Shown here: positions 12,581 through 25,700 of the stretch, in pieces
Numbering within the stretch: the first letter of the stretch is position 1
Layout of the letters: each line of letters begins with the position of its first letter
NCBI GenBank assembly: GCA_947462335.1
Contig: OX381708.1
Location: 44,209,377-44,273,376 of the forward strand
From: Harmothoe impar
Taxonomy: Eukaryota; Annelida; Polychaeta; Phyllodocida; Polynoidae
Reading direction: 5' to 3'
DNA: 64,000 bases
The notes under the pieces: model-generated
Seen by the model: the letters and a program-made list of their open reading frames with translations, nothing else
The model's database searches: none
Told to the model about the DNA's origin: nothing
Made by a program: the position numbers and the translations under genes

Positions 12581-12780
12581 TATATCCCAATATGACCATT
12601 TGTAACACCGGCTCTGTGGCGCAACGGATCAGCGCCTGTCTCCAACACCACAGGTGGTGAGTTCAATCCTTGGTGGAGCCACTTCTCTTGTTTTTCCTAC
12701 ATCCACCTAAAATTCGTTTTCGCCTCACATGGATGGTTAAAAATATCACCAGCACTGGGAGGTGAACCCAGGACCTTCAG
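12581..12780 (+). repeat. tRNA-Arg-like SINE, copy 2
   Basis: Positions 12610-12681 start GGCTCTG and end TGGAGCC, which pair as a 7-bp acceptor stem with two G-T pairs. The A-box and B-box are as in copy 1. It is nearly identical to copy 1, including the tail AGCACTGGGAGG. Confidence 0.65.
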
Positions 12781-12794
12781 ACTATGATTTACAA

Positions 12795-12905
12795 TCAATT
12801 TTGCTGTACAGTAACAGAAGATTCTGCTGTCCCTATACAGTACATAGTGCTGTAAATATACAAAAGCTCACTTGCTGTAGGTCTACAGCACAATCTACTG
12901 GAACC
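12795..12905. repeat. CTGTA-rich repeat block, copy B
   Basis: TTTGCTGTACAGTAACAG and CTGTAGGTCTACAGCAC belong to the same family as 11320-11470. Confidence 0.45.
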
Positions 12906-13084
12906 ATAGTTGCCCCCAGTATTTGGTGTACAGGAACACTACTTACTTCTAACAGTGAAGGTCTGTGTTGTGTCTTGTGTACACTAGGACGACGTGGGGT
13001 GTGTCAGACAGTTACAGACAGTGGCAGGACTTACAGTGGACTTGTAAAACGCCAAGAGGGTCTGTAGTATTTGTGATGATTGAG

Positions 13085-13497
13085 CTGTATGATAGCAATG
13101 TGTTACAGTGGTGGTTCTGTATGATAGCAATGTGTTACAGTGGTGGTTCTGTATGATAGCAATGTGTTACAGTGTGGTTCTGTATGATAGCAATGTGTTA
13201 CAGTTGTGGTTCTGTATGATAGCAATGTGTTACAGTGTGGTTCTGTATGATAGCAATGTGTTACAGGTGTGTTTCTGTATGATAGCATTGTGTTACAGGT
13301 GTAGTGCTGTATGATAGCATTGTGTTACAGGTGTGTTTCTGTATGATAGCAATGTGTTACAGGTGTGTTTCTGTATGATAGCATTGTGTTACAGGTGTGG
13401 TACTGTATGATAGCATTGTGTTACAGGTGTGATACTGTATGATAGCATTGTGTTACAGTTGTGGTACTGTATGATAGCATTGTGTTACAGTTGTGGA
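13085..13497 (+). repeat. Minisatellite, 13 copies of a 30-32 bp unit
   Basis: The core CTGTATGATAGCAATGTG followed by TTACAG recurs 13 times with 30-33 bp spacing. Later copies carry GCATTG instead of GCAATG and GGTGTG instead of GTGGTG, so variants are grouped by position. Apparent reading frames on both strands are by-products of the repeat. Confidence 0.9.
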
Positions 13498-14101
13498 TGG
13501 TAATTTGTGTTGATAAGTCTGAGTGAAGTGACTTACTGTGGTAGTCAGTAGCAACAGAAATGGCTACTGGGAGTACAATATCACCTTTTAATAGCTAAGG
13601 TATATTATGCTATTTAGTGTATTATGTAACAACATAAGAAATTATAATTGTTGTTTAACTTCTAAAAACTAAAAAGATCTAGTTTATGTAAACTAAATAA
13701 GTTAAAGTAACTGGTTTATTTTAGTATGTAACAGAAGGAATACTGTTTATTCATTTGTGTGTTTAATGGAAAAACAACATATTTGACTACTGAGTCAAAC
13801 AAAGGACTTTACAAGTTTACTGGAGGAAACTAAGAACTAACATTCAACACCAGTTTACTGGACAACATTTATAAGTCAAGATAAGGACTTCAAAAAAATT
13901 TGAAGAGACACTGAACATTATTTCTCAAAAAGTAAACATTCAATATTCAGGAGGAGTGTTTCAATAACAGACACTAAAACTATGTTTTGAGGAGGAGTGT
14001 TTACACTCACATATTCATATTCATAAGTTCTTATTCATTGTGTATTCTAAAGGTTTTACTGTATGTTCCAAAACAGTATATTTTCACTTGTCGAGGAGGA
14101 G

Positions 14102-14259
14102 TGTTGAAAAATGAGATTGTGCGACGCGGGAAAATATACCATCGGGCACCAGCGTCTAGTTCACTTCTGGTTAATAAAGTGACGTCACTAGTTGGCGCCT
14201 TCCTCATCACGATGGAAGCAGGAATTAGTCTTGTTTGATTTCTGCATGAAACCTCGATA
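14102..14259 (+). repeat. 3' LTR (terminally truncated) of the copia-type element
   Basis: Identical to 9119-9276, including the CRE octamer and AATAAA. The last nine bases of the 5' LTR are missing. GAGGAGGAGTG precedes it, and similar GGAGGAGTGTTT motifs also occur at about 13949 and 13988. Confidence 0.75.
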
Positions 14260-15715
14260 ATTTCAATAAATTAGGCCCGTGTCACCCATGTCGAATTGTA
14301 CCCATGTACAGGCACAAATAATGTGACAGGAAACCATGGCGGTACGCTTTGAATATGGGGGCTCCGGAATAAATCCGTTTTTCTCCATCTAGGGAAATCT
14401 CTTATCTAAACCATGATATGGTACAGCATATGATTATATCTTTATTTGATGAGAATTAATAGACATCATAGGCCTATGCCTGGTTCAGATATTGGTTAGC
14501 AGGGGGCACCACTTCCCTTTCCCACCTGGCCCACTCCCAGTGTAACTAAGTCAGCCAGGTTCACTGCCTGACTTTCATGTGAAGATGGTTTTAGCGACAA
14601 TGACGCTGACTTTTCTGAGTGTGTAGGAGAGAAAATTTGATAAAAAAAATGGTCTTAATATTACCTCTCCCACTTTACGCGATGTCCCATTTGACCTGAA
14701 TCAACCCTTTTTTCACAATACGAGATAGTTCTATGAATCAAGAAATGTATATGCACACTACAGAGGGTTACACTAATATTCGAGCTTAATACATGAGAAA
14801 GTAACCCCATTCGACCCTAATCTATGAGAAAACGACCACATATCGAGATTCAATGAAAGATCACACTCCCCGGTTTGAGTGTTGATACAATTGAAGGCCT
14901 AAAATATAAAGAGTACGAAAAAATAATAACCAAACTTTGTATAAATGCAGACAACTCCTTTTTCTTATCCCTATGTTCTACATAGTATGTAAATATGTTG
15001 ATTCATCTCTTGCAAACTGTGGTACTCACTTGTAAAACTAACTGTCATGAAATACATGGATATGTAAATTTGCTAAACAAAGTAACAGGGATACAGATAT
15101 TTGAAAACGGAGATCATTATTGATGTTACAAATAAACAATTAAAGAAGCCATATGAATATGGCTACATGCACTTCACCCATTCTCTGAAAACGCAGGGAA
15201 ACTGAACATTGTCAGTAATGGCAACCTAGCTTGTCATAAGGCAGGCGGCAATATTGTCCTATAATGAATGGTGTATGAATATAGTTTCTCATCAGTACCC
15301 CCTCCAGCAGGGGCATCCCTTTCACAGTCTTGCTGTACTCTTGAATGAACTACAAGCAGCATAATTAGCTGCTACTGGGTGAAGGTGAAAAGGAGCTAAT
15401 TAGTTCATTCCTTGACAACCTAAGGTTGTCAATCTAGGTACTGTCAATTTGAAGACATTTTAAGTTGTCAATAAGGTTTTCGGTGTGGGCCTCTAAAAAT
15501 AAAGTCTCTTTTGCCCTGGCAGGTTGCTAAAGGTAACTGGACTGAATTCCAAATTGGTTTGATTCTCCAGAATATCCATGGTTATTAAACCCTTGATTGG
15601 CATCATGTTTTTGAGGATGTATCGCATCAGCCTGCATATTGAGGAACATTAAGATTGAGATTAGATTCATTAGTGTGTTAGCATCAGCATGAGATGATCA
15701 TCGTTACACTACGAT
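14260..15715. other. Intergenic stretch
   Basis: No gene seen. 14540-14635 holds a scrap with CACTGCCTGACTTTC and TTTTAGCGACAATG, related to the family-1 foldback words. 15410-15500 holds TTGTCAA inverted words ending TTTTCGGTGTG, resembling the end of the 15716-16575 element. Confidence 0.4.
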
Positions 15716-16575
15716 ACACTGGAAACCCAGGCCTAAATGAAGGTGTTCACTGCTGATGACTTTGGGTGTTCATGCCCAGTTCACCACCTTAGGTGATCAT
15801 CGTGATAACCTAAGGTGATGATTTGGAGTTTGACTGGTCACCATATATTCTCTTCTGCACTGAACGTTTTATGGGTCTACAAAGTTATCACTAGTGATCA
15901 CTGTGATGGTGCTCTGGGGGAGTACCCGCAGTTATCACTAGGGTCATCATATCTGATGACCCAGGGTCATCACATTGATCACCTGTTGACCAAATTAGAG
16001 AGAGTGCTGGGGCAATCATAGTGATGATGGTAGGTAATCAATTTGATGACTTTTGCATGTCATCTTTTACAAAAACAATTAAGGTATCTTTTTCAAACAT
16101 CTTTATAATTACCCCCTTTTTCCATCATCAAGACTTATTGAGAGCACTTTTGAGCCCTCATGATAGGCCCATTATATGTGTCACCAATTAGAGTCTGTCC
16201 TCAAACTTATACATGTAGATTTAGACACAGAAAAGGTATTTAAGTGTACACATAAGTATGCTTTGGTATTTTTGCCTTTAATATTCATTTAAAATACTTC
16301 AGTATCTACTGTAATACTATTATTCACAATACTTTTAAAACTAATAGTTTATAAGTATTTATGATCAAGGTTATCATATGAATTAATTAGTAGATCACCC
16401 AGAGAATGTATTGTCTACTACATTCATGTCTGGTAGGGCCACCTGTTGGCAGAATTATGTCCTCAAGATGATGACCATGGGTCATCACTATGATTATCAA
16501 AGGTCATCAATCGGCTGTGATTACCCTAAGTCATCTGCACTGATGACCTTCACCCAAACCTAAGTTTTCAGTGTG
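15716..16575. mobile_element. Foldback DNA element, family 3, internal word GATGACC / GGTCATC
   Basis: Left end ACACTGGAAACCCAGGCCT and the reverse complement of the right end (ACACTGAAAACTTAGGTTTG) are imperfect terminal inverted repeats, followed on both sides by GAAGGT and ATGACTT. Inside, GATCATC, GTGATCA and GATGACC words dominate both arms, with a unique centre. It lies 188 bases downstream of the transporter stop codon. No coding capacity. Confidence 0.6.
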
Positions 16576-16762
16576 GTGTGTTTGAGAATGATCCTTTCTT
16601 TGTACGTAATGAGTTTAATATTTGCAATTATTATTGGGTAATTCACCACAAGATATGGTATGGTCAACCGTATTCATGCATATAGGCATATAACTATACA
16701 AAGCCATTTTCAGAAGTCTCCAGAAACAAGAGTAATTTTTACATTTCATCATTGATAAACTT

Positions 16763-19700
16763 TCAATCTAGCACAGATGTGGTTTTGAAGCAATTCGTGG
16801 GATTTGAACCCACTTCAATGGGGAGAAATGTCTTTATAGTCACCTCTTCTTGATAAAATCCATCTTCATCCAAGTGTATAGAATCATGGTCTACCCCACA
16901 ATAACAGAATTGCCGGATCCCATGTGGCAAATAACAACACAGCCTGTTCATCCATGGTATTATAAGGCGCGGGTCCACTTCACTGGCCTTAGTAGGACCT
17001 ACAAATAACCATCGATATGGATTTCATAATACATAGGCACTACAGTCAAAATCATCGGAAATTGGGTTTATTCACTAGTCGATTATTTCCATGCGTATAC
17101 ATAGATTGCTGTCCAAATGAACACAATATCAGTGGTTATTGGACGTTGGGCTGTTATTTCTCAAAAGGTAACGAATAATCAATGAGATGAAATTTTTTAT
17201 TCAATTTGAGAATTAAATTGAGAAAGACTGCTTTGTCAAATTGCCAAATAGCTGTATCAAATTTGCCTGATTAAACATCACATACGTATATGATATGGAC
17301 ACTGTAGATCTTCTAGTTCTATGTGTGATAACGTAGATCCTCATGTTTATAGAAATCTTGCAATATTGTATTTCACTTTACATGTTTGTGTAGGCCTATA
17401 TAATATATCAATAGGTTAAAAGATATCCATGGACATGAAATGCCAAAGTTAAAATACTTAGAGAGAGATACCTGAAACTAGGGAAACCAGAAGACCGACA
17501 ATGACACACAATAACGTCCCAAGGACGACAGCCCAATGGTAGGACAACATGAATATCCCAGGTACACCAATACTTAATTAAAGAAAGAGTTTAATCAATA
17601 GCAGCTCTCAGATATCAAATACAATAATACTATGCACATGTTCTCCTTTGTGACATAAATGCTAATTAATAAAAGATTAATTCCGTCTTTCTCTCACTCC
17701 TCTTTGACATTAATTTCCTTGATTATTGAAAGCGTTTTTGTTACATTATTCATGATCACATATCTCCATGACAGATTTACCTTTGGTATTTCAACTGTTT
17801 AAGCGTTACATCCCCCCCAGTCAGTGTCCATACTTACGGATCTATTCTGATGTCCTTTGTTACATTCCACGTTGGGCCATGATCGGTGCAGTTATCTACA
17901 TTAGTTGGTAGTGTCTGACGATAGGGGTCGTACGCATATGATCCAATAGCCACCGTTATACTCGTCAGGAGACCCACCCATGCCCCCACCAAAGCACCCT
18001 ATAGTGAATGGGGAGGATTTTCATATAACAAAGCGCAGAATTACAATGTGTGTTTTAGTTTTAGATGAAAAAGACTATAGGATACAATTAGTTACGTAAA
18101 CCCTCTTTTTTTCCCCTAAAATGGTAAACCTAAGTAGAACTAATATATTTCTTTATTAACTTTCAAAGAAAATGCAACTTTTACTGTGCGCTACATCAAT
18201 TGCTACAGATGACTATTGTAGGTCGATAGCCTTTGTAAAGAAAACAGATGGTTGGGTCGGGGTTCAATGAGGGAAGGGAGTAAAATCAAATACAATTGAC
18301 CTAGCCCCTGCTGTGAGAAAATGTCCTCTCCCTCATGCTTTAGGCACGCACCCGTCTACTTGGAAGTATTTAAAACAGGATACTAATCTCCACATTGTGT
18401 TGTTATAACCGATACAATCCATGTATTATATCATCATGTCTACTTACAATCCAATTTGCAAAAGGAAAGAAAGCTCCAAGGATAAAGATTCCCAATAGTG
18501 GGCCACCGACACCACCGACAAGACTATGTGAGGCCTGCAAATGAGACATCGTACATAAATGTATACACAGCGCAAATATGTTCATGGCTTATATGCAAAA
18601 AGTATGCAACTGGGTCAGGTTGGTCGAGTTATAATATGATATCATCTAGGAAATAGTAATTGTCGACGGTACTTCGCTAGGCTGGGACATATACTAATAT
18701 GGATATGATTATATCTGCAGTCTGTAGGTTTTATTATCAAATGAGCAACAACATACAGACTATTATCATTTCCCCACAGCTGTTAAAGATAGGAAGGAAG
18801 AGTTAATATTGTGTGGTGTCCTTTTTAATGAAAAGGTTCACCTGTAGAACATGTCCCCCTAGGAATTGGACTGTAAATGCAATTGCTATGACTATGGCTC
18901 CATACACGCTTACTGGAAATAGAAAACAAGCACTTAATTCCATATACATGTAGCATATTTAAAACATCGCGGTTTATTCGTTTAGAAATTAATAAAATGT
19001 TATTCACTAAAGTTTGAGATGATACACCTTATTCAAACGTACCGATTTAAAAGAAAACAGAATCCATGTATATATTTAAAGTCCCTTCAGGTAGCCCACA
19101 GAGTAGTGAGACCCTTAAAGTTCAAAGATCTATACTTTATTCAAGCAGACAATAGAGAAAAAAACACTTAAGCTCAATTAACGCTCCACATATTCTTCTT
19201 CATAATAATGTGCCTTATACTTAAAAAGCAATAACACTCCCGACTTCACACTTATGTTGTGCATGTTCAATGTGGGTGACCATAATATATATACAGTAGC
19301 TTTAGTTTGCAGGCAACAAATACAGGCGCTAAGAATATGTGGTTTTAACCTTTTCGAACGCAAATCAATTCTATAATTCTTGATCTAGTAAAATCTAAGA
19401 TTGATCACCAGCTACCACAATGAATTTAGTCTTGAATAGAGTTTATTATTAATATATCATAATAAAGTAAACTTGTAACCAAGTAGTTTGTTGATTGCTG
19501 CTTTTCTGCTTTCTGGTATCTCTTTAAATCTAGGTTCAAGTAAATCCTTCCATGTCACTGCTGCTAGGGAGTTCAGAGAGGAAGACAGTGTACTGGAAAA
19601 GAAAGTCTCAAAAATAGGTTCATGTGCGATGGGAAATTGTTAAATTGCAGCACCATTATATTATGCGTGGACCCTGACTTTTACACTGATTTATATGGAC

Positions 19701-22700
19701 CCTGCTGGGTGTATAGGCGTAACACTGTAGCAACTCAGAGGACATTTGTCTAGTGTAACAATATGTATACAGATTGGTATCTAAAACACTATTAATGTCT
19801 CAAATACATTCTGTTATACACCTATAGTTTATCTCAACGGGTTTACTACCTTAAGGCCCCTGCGAATAATACAGCCACAAATAAGCCGGGTAAACCAGGG
19901 GCATGAGCCTTCAATGAATCGATGATGAAAAATGGCAAAAGCTGGAAATGGAGGTCCACAATTTATGCATTTCGCTAGATACATTGTATCTGGACATATT
20001 TGGATTGAAGATCATATCACAAGAAAATATGAATTGTTTTGATTTATTTACACCATGCGAGGACATATATGAAATAGATATCGTAGCTCTGCCTAGGCAT
20101 ATATATGTGAGTGTGGTTGTGTGTGTATTGTAATGTAGGTTTTATTGTATGTTATATCTATACTCACCTGGTTAGGAGAATCAATTAGGTCTGTTCTCAA
20201 GGGATCACAGCCCAAGTCAAAGTAGTGAGAAAATACCACTAGTCCAGTCAGCGTAACTATGATTTGTAAAAGGATGCTCCCAGGGATGGTATACAGTAGA
20301 CAGCTATGATAGGTAAAGCACAATGCTTATACATGAGAGGTGGCCCCCAAAAAGCAAATCATGTTGATACCATTGAATATTATCCTTTCACATTTTTAGT
20401 ATCTTTGCCCTGATATGCGTTTTATTATATTCCAATCATCACATTATTTGTTCACTAGAAAACCAAGAAATCGTAAGCTCCTTAGTGCACTGTATCCTTG
20501 TATGACACACCGTTGGTACCATGGAACGGCTGTCTCTGTTCCCACTCTGGTTAAATCAGTGTAAACAACTATCTGCAAGGGGCATGTTGCTCATTGTAAA
20601 AGAATCGAAACGGCTTTTCTCCGGAGAACCGGAGGCTATGACTAAACTTATTTATGCATTGTTTGAATTGTCCACTAGACTAGACATTTTGGATGATATC
20701 AGGATCTAGTGGAAGGCTTCGCTATCCCTTTTTGGGCTAGTGTAGCCGAGGGATAGCCAAGAGGTATGGGCCAAAGTACACAGAGAGAAGTAAAAGAGTC
20801 ACTACGACTCTGAGAGCCAGAGTCACAGTTTGTCTCCCACGCAACCCCTGTAGAGGAGAGTCGAATGAGTTTAATTGACTCTCCATTCCTGAAGAGTCAA
20901 CCACAGTTGACCCATCAAAGGAGGGGTAGTCAAAATTGATACTTGAATACATGAGGGCAGGTGGATTGTGTAAGTATGTCAGGCTAGGCTGGGGGCAACA
21001 GGTGAATACAATTAGTGGACAGGCCAGGTGAGGCCTGTGAGAGAAGTGAGTAGGTGAAGTTATTGCCCCAGAGAGGTCAATAACAAGACATGATGTCATG
21101 TCCACCACTTCTCCTTATGTGAGAGGGCTAAGTTATATCTGCCTCACACTACACTCTGCAGACCATTGGCCACAAACATCAAATTAGATGCCAATATCAT
21201 AGGTCTATGTGTAGTAGTAAGCATTGCCATACATTATATCTCAGACAGTTAGTGCCCAGCCTTATGTTTATTTCCCTTACCCACAACCCAGCCAACACAC
21301 CAAAATGGGCCCCATATAGGCGTGTCTCTGGGCACCATGGGCTAACATATCTGGGCATTGACTGGTAATTGTCTGGGCTTCCAGATGGGGCCCATCTGGG
21401 CTCAGCCCAGAATATCAACATGTCATGTTCTCACTGCAAATCCTTCAATTCATACTCTTTTCTGAAAATATTCGATTAATTTACATTTTAGATTGACATT
21501 ATATGCATTTTTGTAAAAGTGGGTTTCATCTGGGTTGGAAATGGGCAAACTTGGCAAAGGTATCCCTGGGTTTCCCATGGGCTCAGCATGGGCAGCCAGA
21601 TAGGGCCCAGGTGTGCTGAGCCCATGTACTGAACTTAGTTGTTAATGGATTTCTTGCATTGCAGATATTTTAATTTATCCTCACTTGTCCCTTTTTTTCT
21701 AGAAAATGCAAGTTCAAATTATTTTTCTCATGCTATGATGTCTACCTGGGTTTCACCTGGGCTAGAGCTGGGCTAAGTGGGCTGAGGTCTGCATGGGTTT
21801 TTCATGGGCTTGGTGTGGGCTGCCAGGTGGGCCCCATGTGGGCCAACCCACCAACTTCACTTTCTGGGCTAATTCTACCAACACAACTTTCATGATTATG
21901 TTTCGAAGACCTTTCCCCAAAAGAGTAGGTTTCACCTGGGTTAGGCCTGGGCTAAGTGGGCAAGTATTGTTCCTGAGCTTACCACTAGATGTCATCATTG
22001 AGAGAACATGGGATTTGATATCCTATAGATTTCTTTATTACAATGAGCCATAAATTCACAATTTCTTTAAAACCATTGAAATGATACAGTTTTCACATTA
22101 CGTTCATATTATATGAAATTGTCCACACAAGTTTGCATACGAATAGAGAAATGAGGAGCATTCTGATACTGACACCTTTCCCCAGGATATGATCATAGTA
22201 CATAATCCCAGGGCTCCCTCAGGTATCACTATCAGACTCAAAGGAACTCTGACTGTGTCACCCAATGTGATCAGAGTTGTAGTTAGTCAAAGGATGCATT
22301 TTGCTTCTCCTCCTTAAATAAAGGGAAGAGGTGACACTAAATGCAGATAAATTCATTGACCCACTTGAATACTTGTTGGTAACTACTCTTAATATGTATG
22401 GTCATCAACTACATAACAACTAAGCTTATACTATAGCTAGAGAAAATGTTGTGTCTGTCCCCCCCAGCCCCCAGCCCCCACCCCCCGCCCCCAATTACGT
22501 GTTCTCCAAATGAAGGAGCCCACCTGGGTCCCACTTAGATCTGAACAGGGCCAGCCCACTTCAAACCTGGGCAAGCCCTTCTGGGCCCCACCTGATATCC
22601 CGGTCAAAACGAAGTGGGCCCCAGATGGGCAGCCCATATGGGCCCCATAAGGCAGCCCATCTGCGACCCATCTAGGGCCCACTAGGGTGTGTTGGCTGGG

Positions 22701-25700
22701 AACTATGGTGGATACCCAGCTAACAAAAAAACGTTATTTTACATAAAAATAACGTTTTAAACTTTACATAACGTTATGTCATACTAAAGAGCCTTAGAAA
22801 AACGTTGACATATAACGTTATATAAGGTTATAAAATGGTGTATAACGTTATTTGTTTACTGGATATGCTCTATACTATTGATGTTCTTGGAATGTATTGT
22901 AAAGTTTATCACCATAAATGATTCAGTTAAATTAATTGGAAAAGCTTTTACATTGACATTTATTAACTACATTATTTAGACAAATAAAGACATAGTGTAC
23001 TATTCTATAAAGGACCAAAACTGTTCGGCATGTACCAAATGTCTGAGGTATTGATAGTGGCTCTAGCCTGTGGTTGCCACTGGTACCGAACTAGTACAGG
23101 TTGCCCCATCATGTGGTTTCATATATAACTACTATCAGAATCAACACATTTTTTATTTGACTCTTCATGGAGAGTCAAACTATGTATGACTCTGCTGTGG
23201 GCAGAGTCAACTGCACTTGACTCTACACTGAAGGTAGAGTCAAGTTGTACAACGTCCAAGGGGTATGACTGGAGTGGCTGTGACACCTCCACCAGAGTCA
23301 TGAAGAGTCAACTAGAGTTGACTATGGTAAAAGAGTCATGGCGACGCCTTTACTTCTCTCTGTGTAGGGATATGATAGGTATAATAATATTGGTTCAATG
23401 CTGTACATACATTTCGTGAGATTTGTTTTTGTCTTATTGTACACCATAATACAGCAGACTTGAAATAACATGCATGGCTGGATTCCATTGATATGTTTTG
23501 TGCTCCCAGTTGCTGGTAAGAGCTGGTAGGTCATACGGTGAATCAACAAAATATTCTGGGGGTATATCACACTCAACAATATATAATTATACTTCTTCCA
23601 AAGTGAACACAGAGCATTGAATCAGCGTTAACAACTGATTGATCAATGTTGAACAATCAGTTGTTAATGTCTATTCCACGCCCTGTTCCCACTGGAGTAC
23701 ACTTTCCCCCACCACACCTTCCTGTTGTCAATAAATAGCCACTCCCTTACCTGCGTGCATCCTTGAGAGAGGAAAGTGAAGAGAAGCGTTGTATCGAGAC
23801 TTGAGATACCAATATATGAGAATTGCCAAAGAAGGATCCGCTCATGATCGACCAGAATGACAAGCGCCGGAGTGGATTAGGGTCAAACCTGTGATACATA
23901 CACAGCTTTTGATAAATGTTATTATTTGAAATAAATACAAGTTGTCGTGATACATACGTATACAAGAAATGCTTGACTCTTTAATGATTGCAATATGACT
24001 CCAACAATAGGAATAGAAACCAGAAAAGCACATACACAAATGTACGAAGACGCTGGTGCTCAGCAGCAACTGTCCACACTTTGTCAAAACTCCCTACATT
24101 GATGACACCCTGAAATGAAGTTGAACAGTAAGGATTTCTTTAGCTTGTAATATGTCGATGTTTGAGTGTTTTGTTATAGGCAACATAGTGGTTTATTGAT
24201 GTGATTGCCGCCATTATCTTTTTTTCCAGCCATTCGTAAACAATATGTAGTCATCCCACTTCAACATCGAGAAACTGCTTACAGCAAAACATGGTTAGTC
24301 CGCACAAAACAATACTTAATTTGTTCTGGACAAGACAGGTTACTCCTTCAGTCAGGGATATAGTTTCTAAATTATGAATTAGATAACAAATAACAACAGC
24401 TGGTATATGTAACTCAAACAAAACTCCATGTGCTATATAAAACTTTGGAGAGGGGAAAACAAATAAGGAATAAATAATTATTATGTTGCCATCTTTGATG
24501 CCCTGCCCTGATAGCATAGGTGCAGTCTGAGCCTAAGGGTATTTTCAATTGTTCAAGCAAAACAATGCTTTTTTCCACTTTTGCCACTAACCACGACTAG
24601 AACAGCAATGAGGCCAAACACCATCACAGCAAACTGGAAAACATCTGTCCATACCACTGCACGCATTCCGCCCTGTTCAACACAGAAACTGCATATGTAT
24701 ATTTTTATCTTTCAGTGGTTTTGAAGAAATTACATTGGACACTTTTCCTGCATACATACTGCACCTCATATATCATACCTTGATCATGCAGTAATTTTTG
24801 TTCTTATTTTTTGGATCCAATATACTGTATGGCATATATACAATCTCAATCTGTGGATGGGCATTAGACCCTAGTATTGTGACTACAATTGGCTGTCTTT
24901 TATGCCATGAAGTTAGTATACATGTATTTTTGATTGTTGTATTTTGAAAATCATTTATGAAATAAATACACACTGCAAAATCAAAAACTAGAAAGGTACT
25001 TCATTCAAACTGGCCTACCAGAGTTGTATATACTGTTGCTACCATTCCTGTTAGGATTATCGTGAGCCATGCAGGAATTTGAGTCACTGCAAAACAGAAA
25101 TAAACATGTGAAAAGAGATAACTAAGCTGCACATATTATATGATGTGATCATGCAAGCATCGAGATACAAGAAAATGTATATTAAAATAAAAACGGTCAA
25201 TTGCCTTTTAGAAATCATTAAGACATTTAGCAGCTTACTAATAATGTCTTCTTAAAAACAAATAAAGATATAAATGTCTTACTTTCTCCCTATGGTTAAC
25301 CAGATCGCTGGTAGACATTCCTATATTGTATTTGAATGTTCTGTAAGAAAAAAAACTATGGGAGAAAATCGTTTAAAGAAAGGGTAGGCTAATAATGTAC
25401 TTAGGACTACAGTAAGCATTTGTACAAACTAACTGCCACTCTACCTGCATCCAGGGATATGGCTGGTGAGTACATTGCTATTCCCATGTACAAACACTGA
25501 GAAACCATCAACATCATTGTCCCAGTTAGCCGCACAGCATGGGAGTGGAAGCGCAATTGGATATACTGCAATACAATTGGGATATGTTATTATTTCAATT
25601 ACAAATCAATTAATGTCCATTCTTTGTATAATAATGCTTCTAGGTCCTCTTAGTGCATTTGATATAATGCAAATGGGAATATCAGGGCCCAAGACAGAAA

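Larger units (their letters stand above)
9119..14259 (+). mobile_element. Ty1/copia-type LTR element without coding capacity (LARD/TRIM-like), about 5.1 kb
   Basis: Two identical direct repeats bound the element, 9119-9276 and 14102-14259. The 5' copy extends to CAACA at 9285, giving TGTTG...CAACA LTR ends. The next bases, GGTTATCGGGCTCAG, differ by one inserted base from the initiator-Met half-tRNA primer site typical of copia elements. The 3' LTR is preceded by GAGGAGGAGTG, the usual copia polypurine junction. Between them there is no gag or pol, only tandem repeats, a foldback element (9951-10912), a TA-flanked DNA element and SINEs. The 3' LTR lacks the last nine bases and I found no clean target duplication. 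Identical LTRs imply recent insertion or conversion. Confidence 0.75.
20777..23366. mobile_element. Foldback DNA element, family 1, internal word AGAGTCAA, split by a nested element
   Basis: Left end TACACAGAGAGAAGTAAAAG and the reverse complement of the right end match through AGAGTCA. Both arms (20777-20980 and 23155-23366) repeat GAGAGTCAA, TTGACTCT and AGAGTCACAG. Between the arms lies a complete family-2 element (21287-22700) and a small one (22713-22865). It is in intron 6 of the transporter gene. Confidence 0.65.

Noticed and set aside
13103..13314. Frames of 61-68 codons on both strands in the minisatellite.
   Set aside because: Repeat-driven open frames with no gene context.
16790..16913. 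tRNA-like pattern on the minus strand in the last transporter exon: 7-bp acceptor-like ends GCAATTC/GAATTGC, a perfect T-arm (GTGGG-TTCAAAT-CCCAC) and a weak A-box.
   Set aside because: The 5' half overlaps sequence that looks like conserved transporter coding (GIRQFCYCGV), the total of 124 nt has no convincing D or anticodon arm, and the A-box has three mismatches. Chance, or at most an exonised tRNA scrap in the tail.
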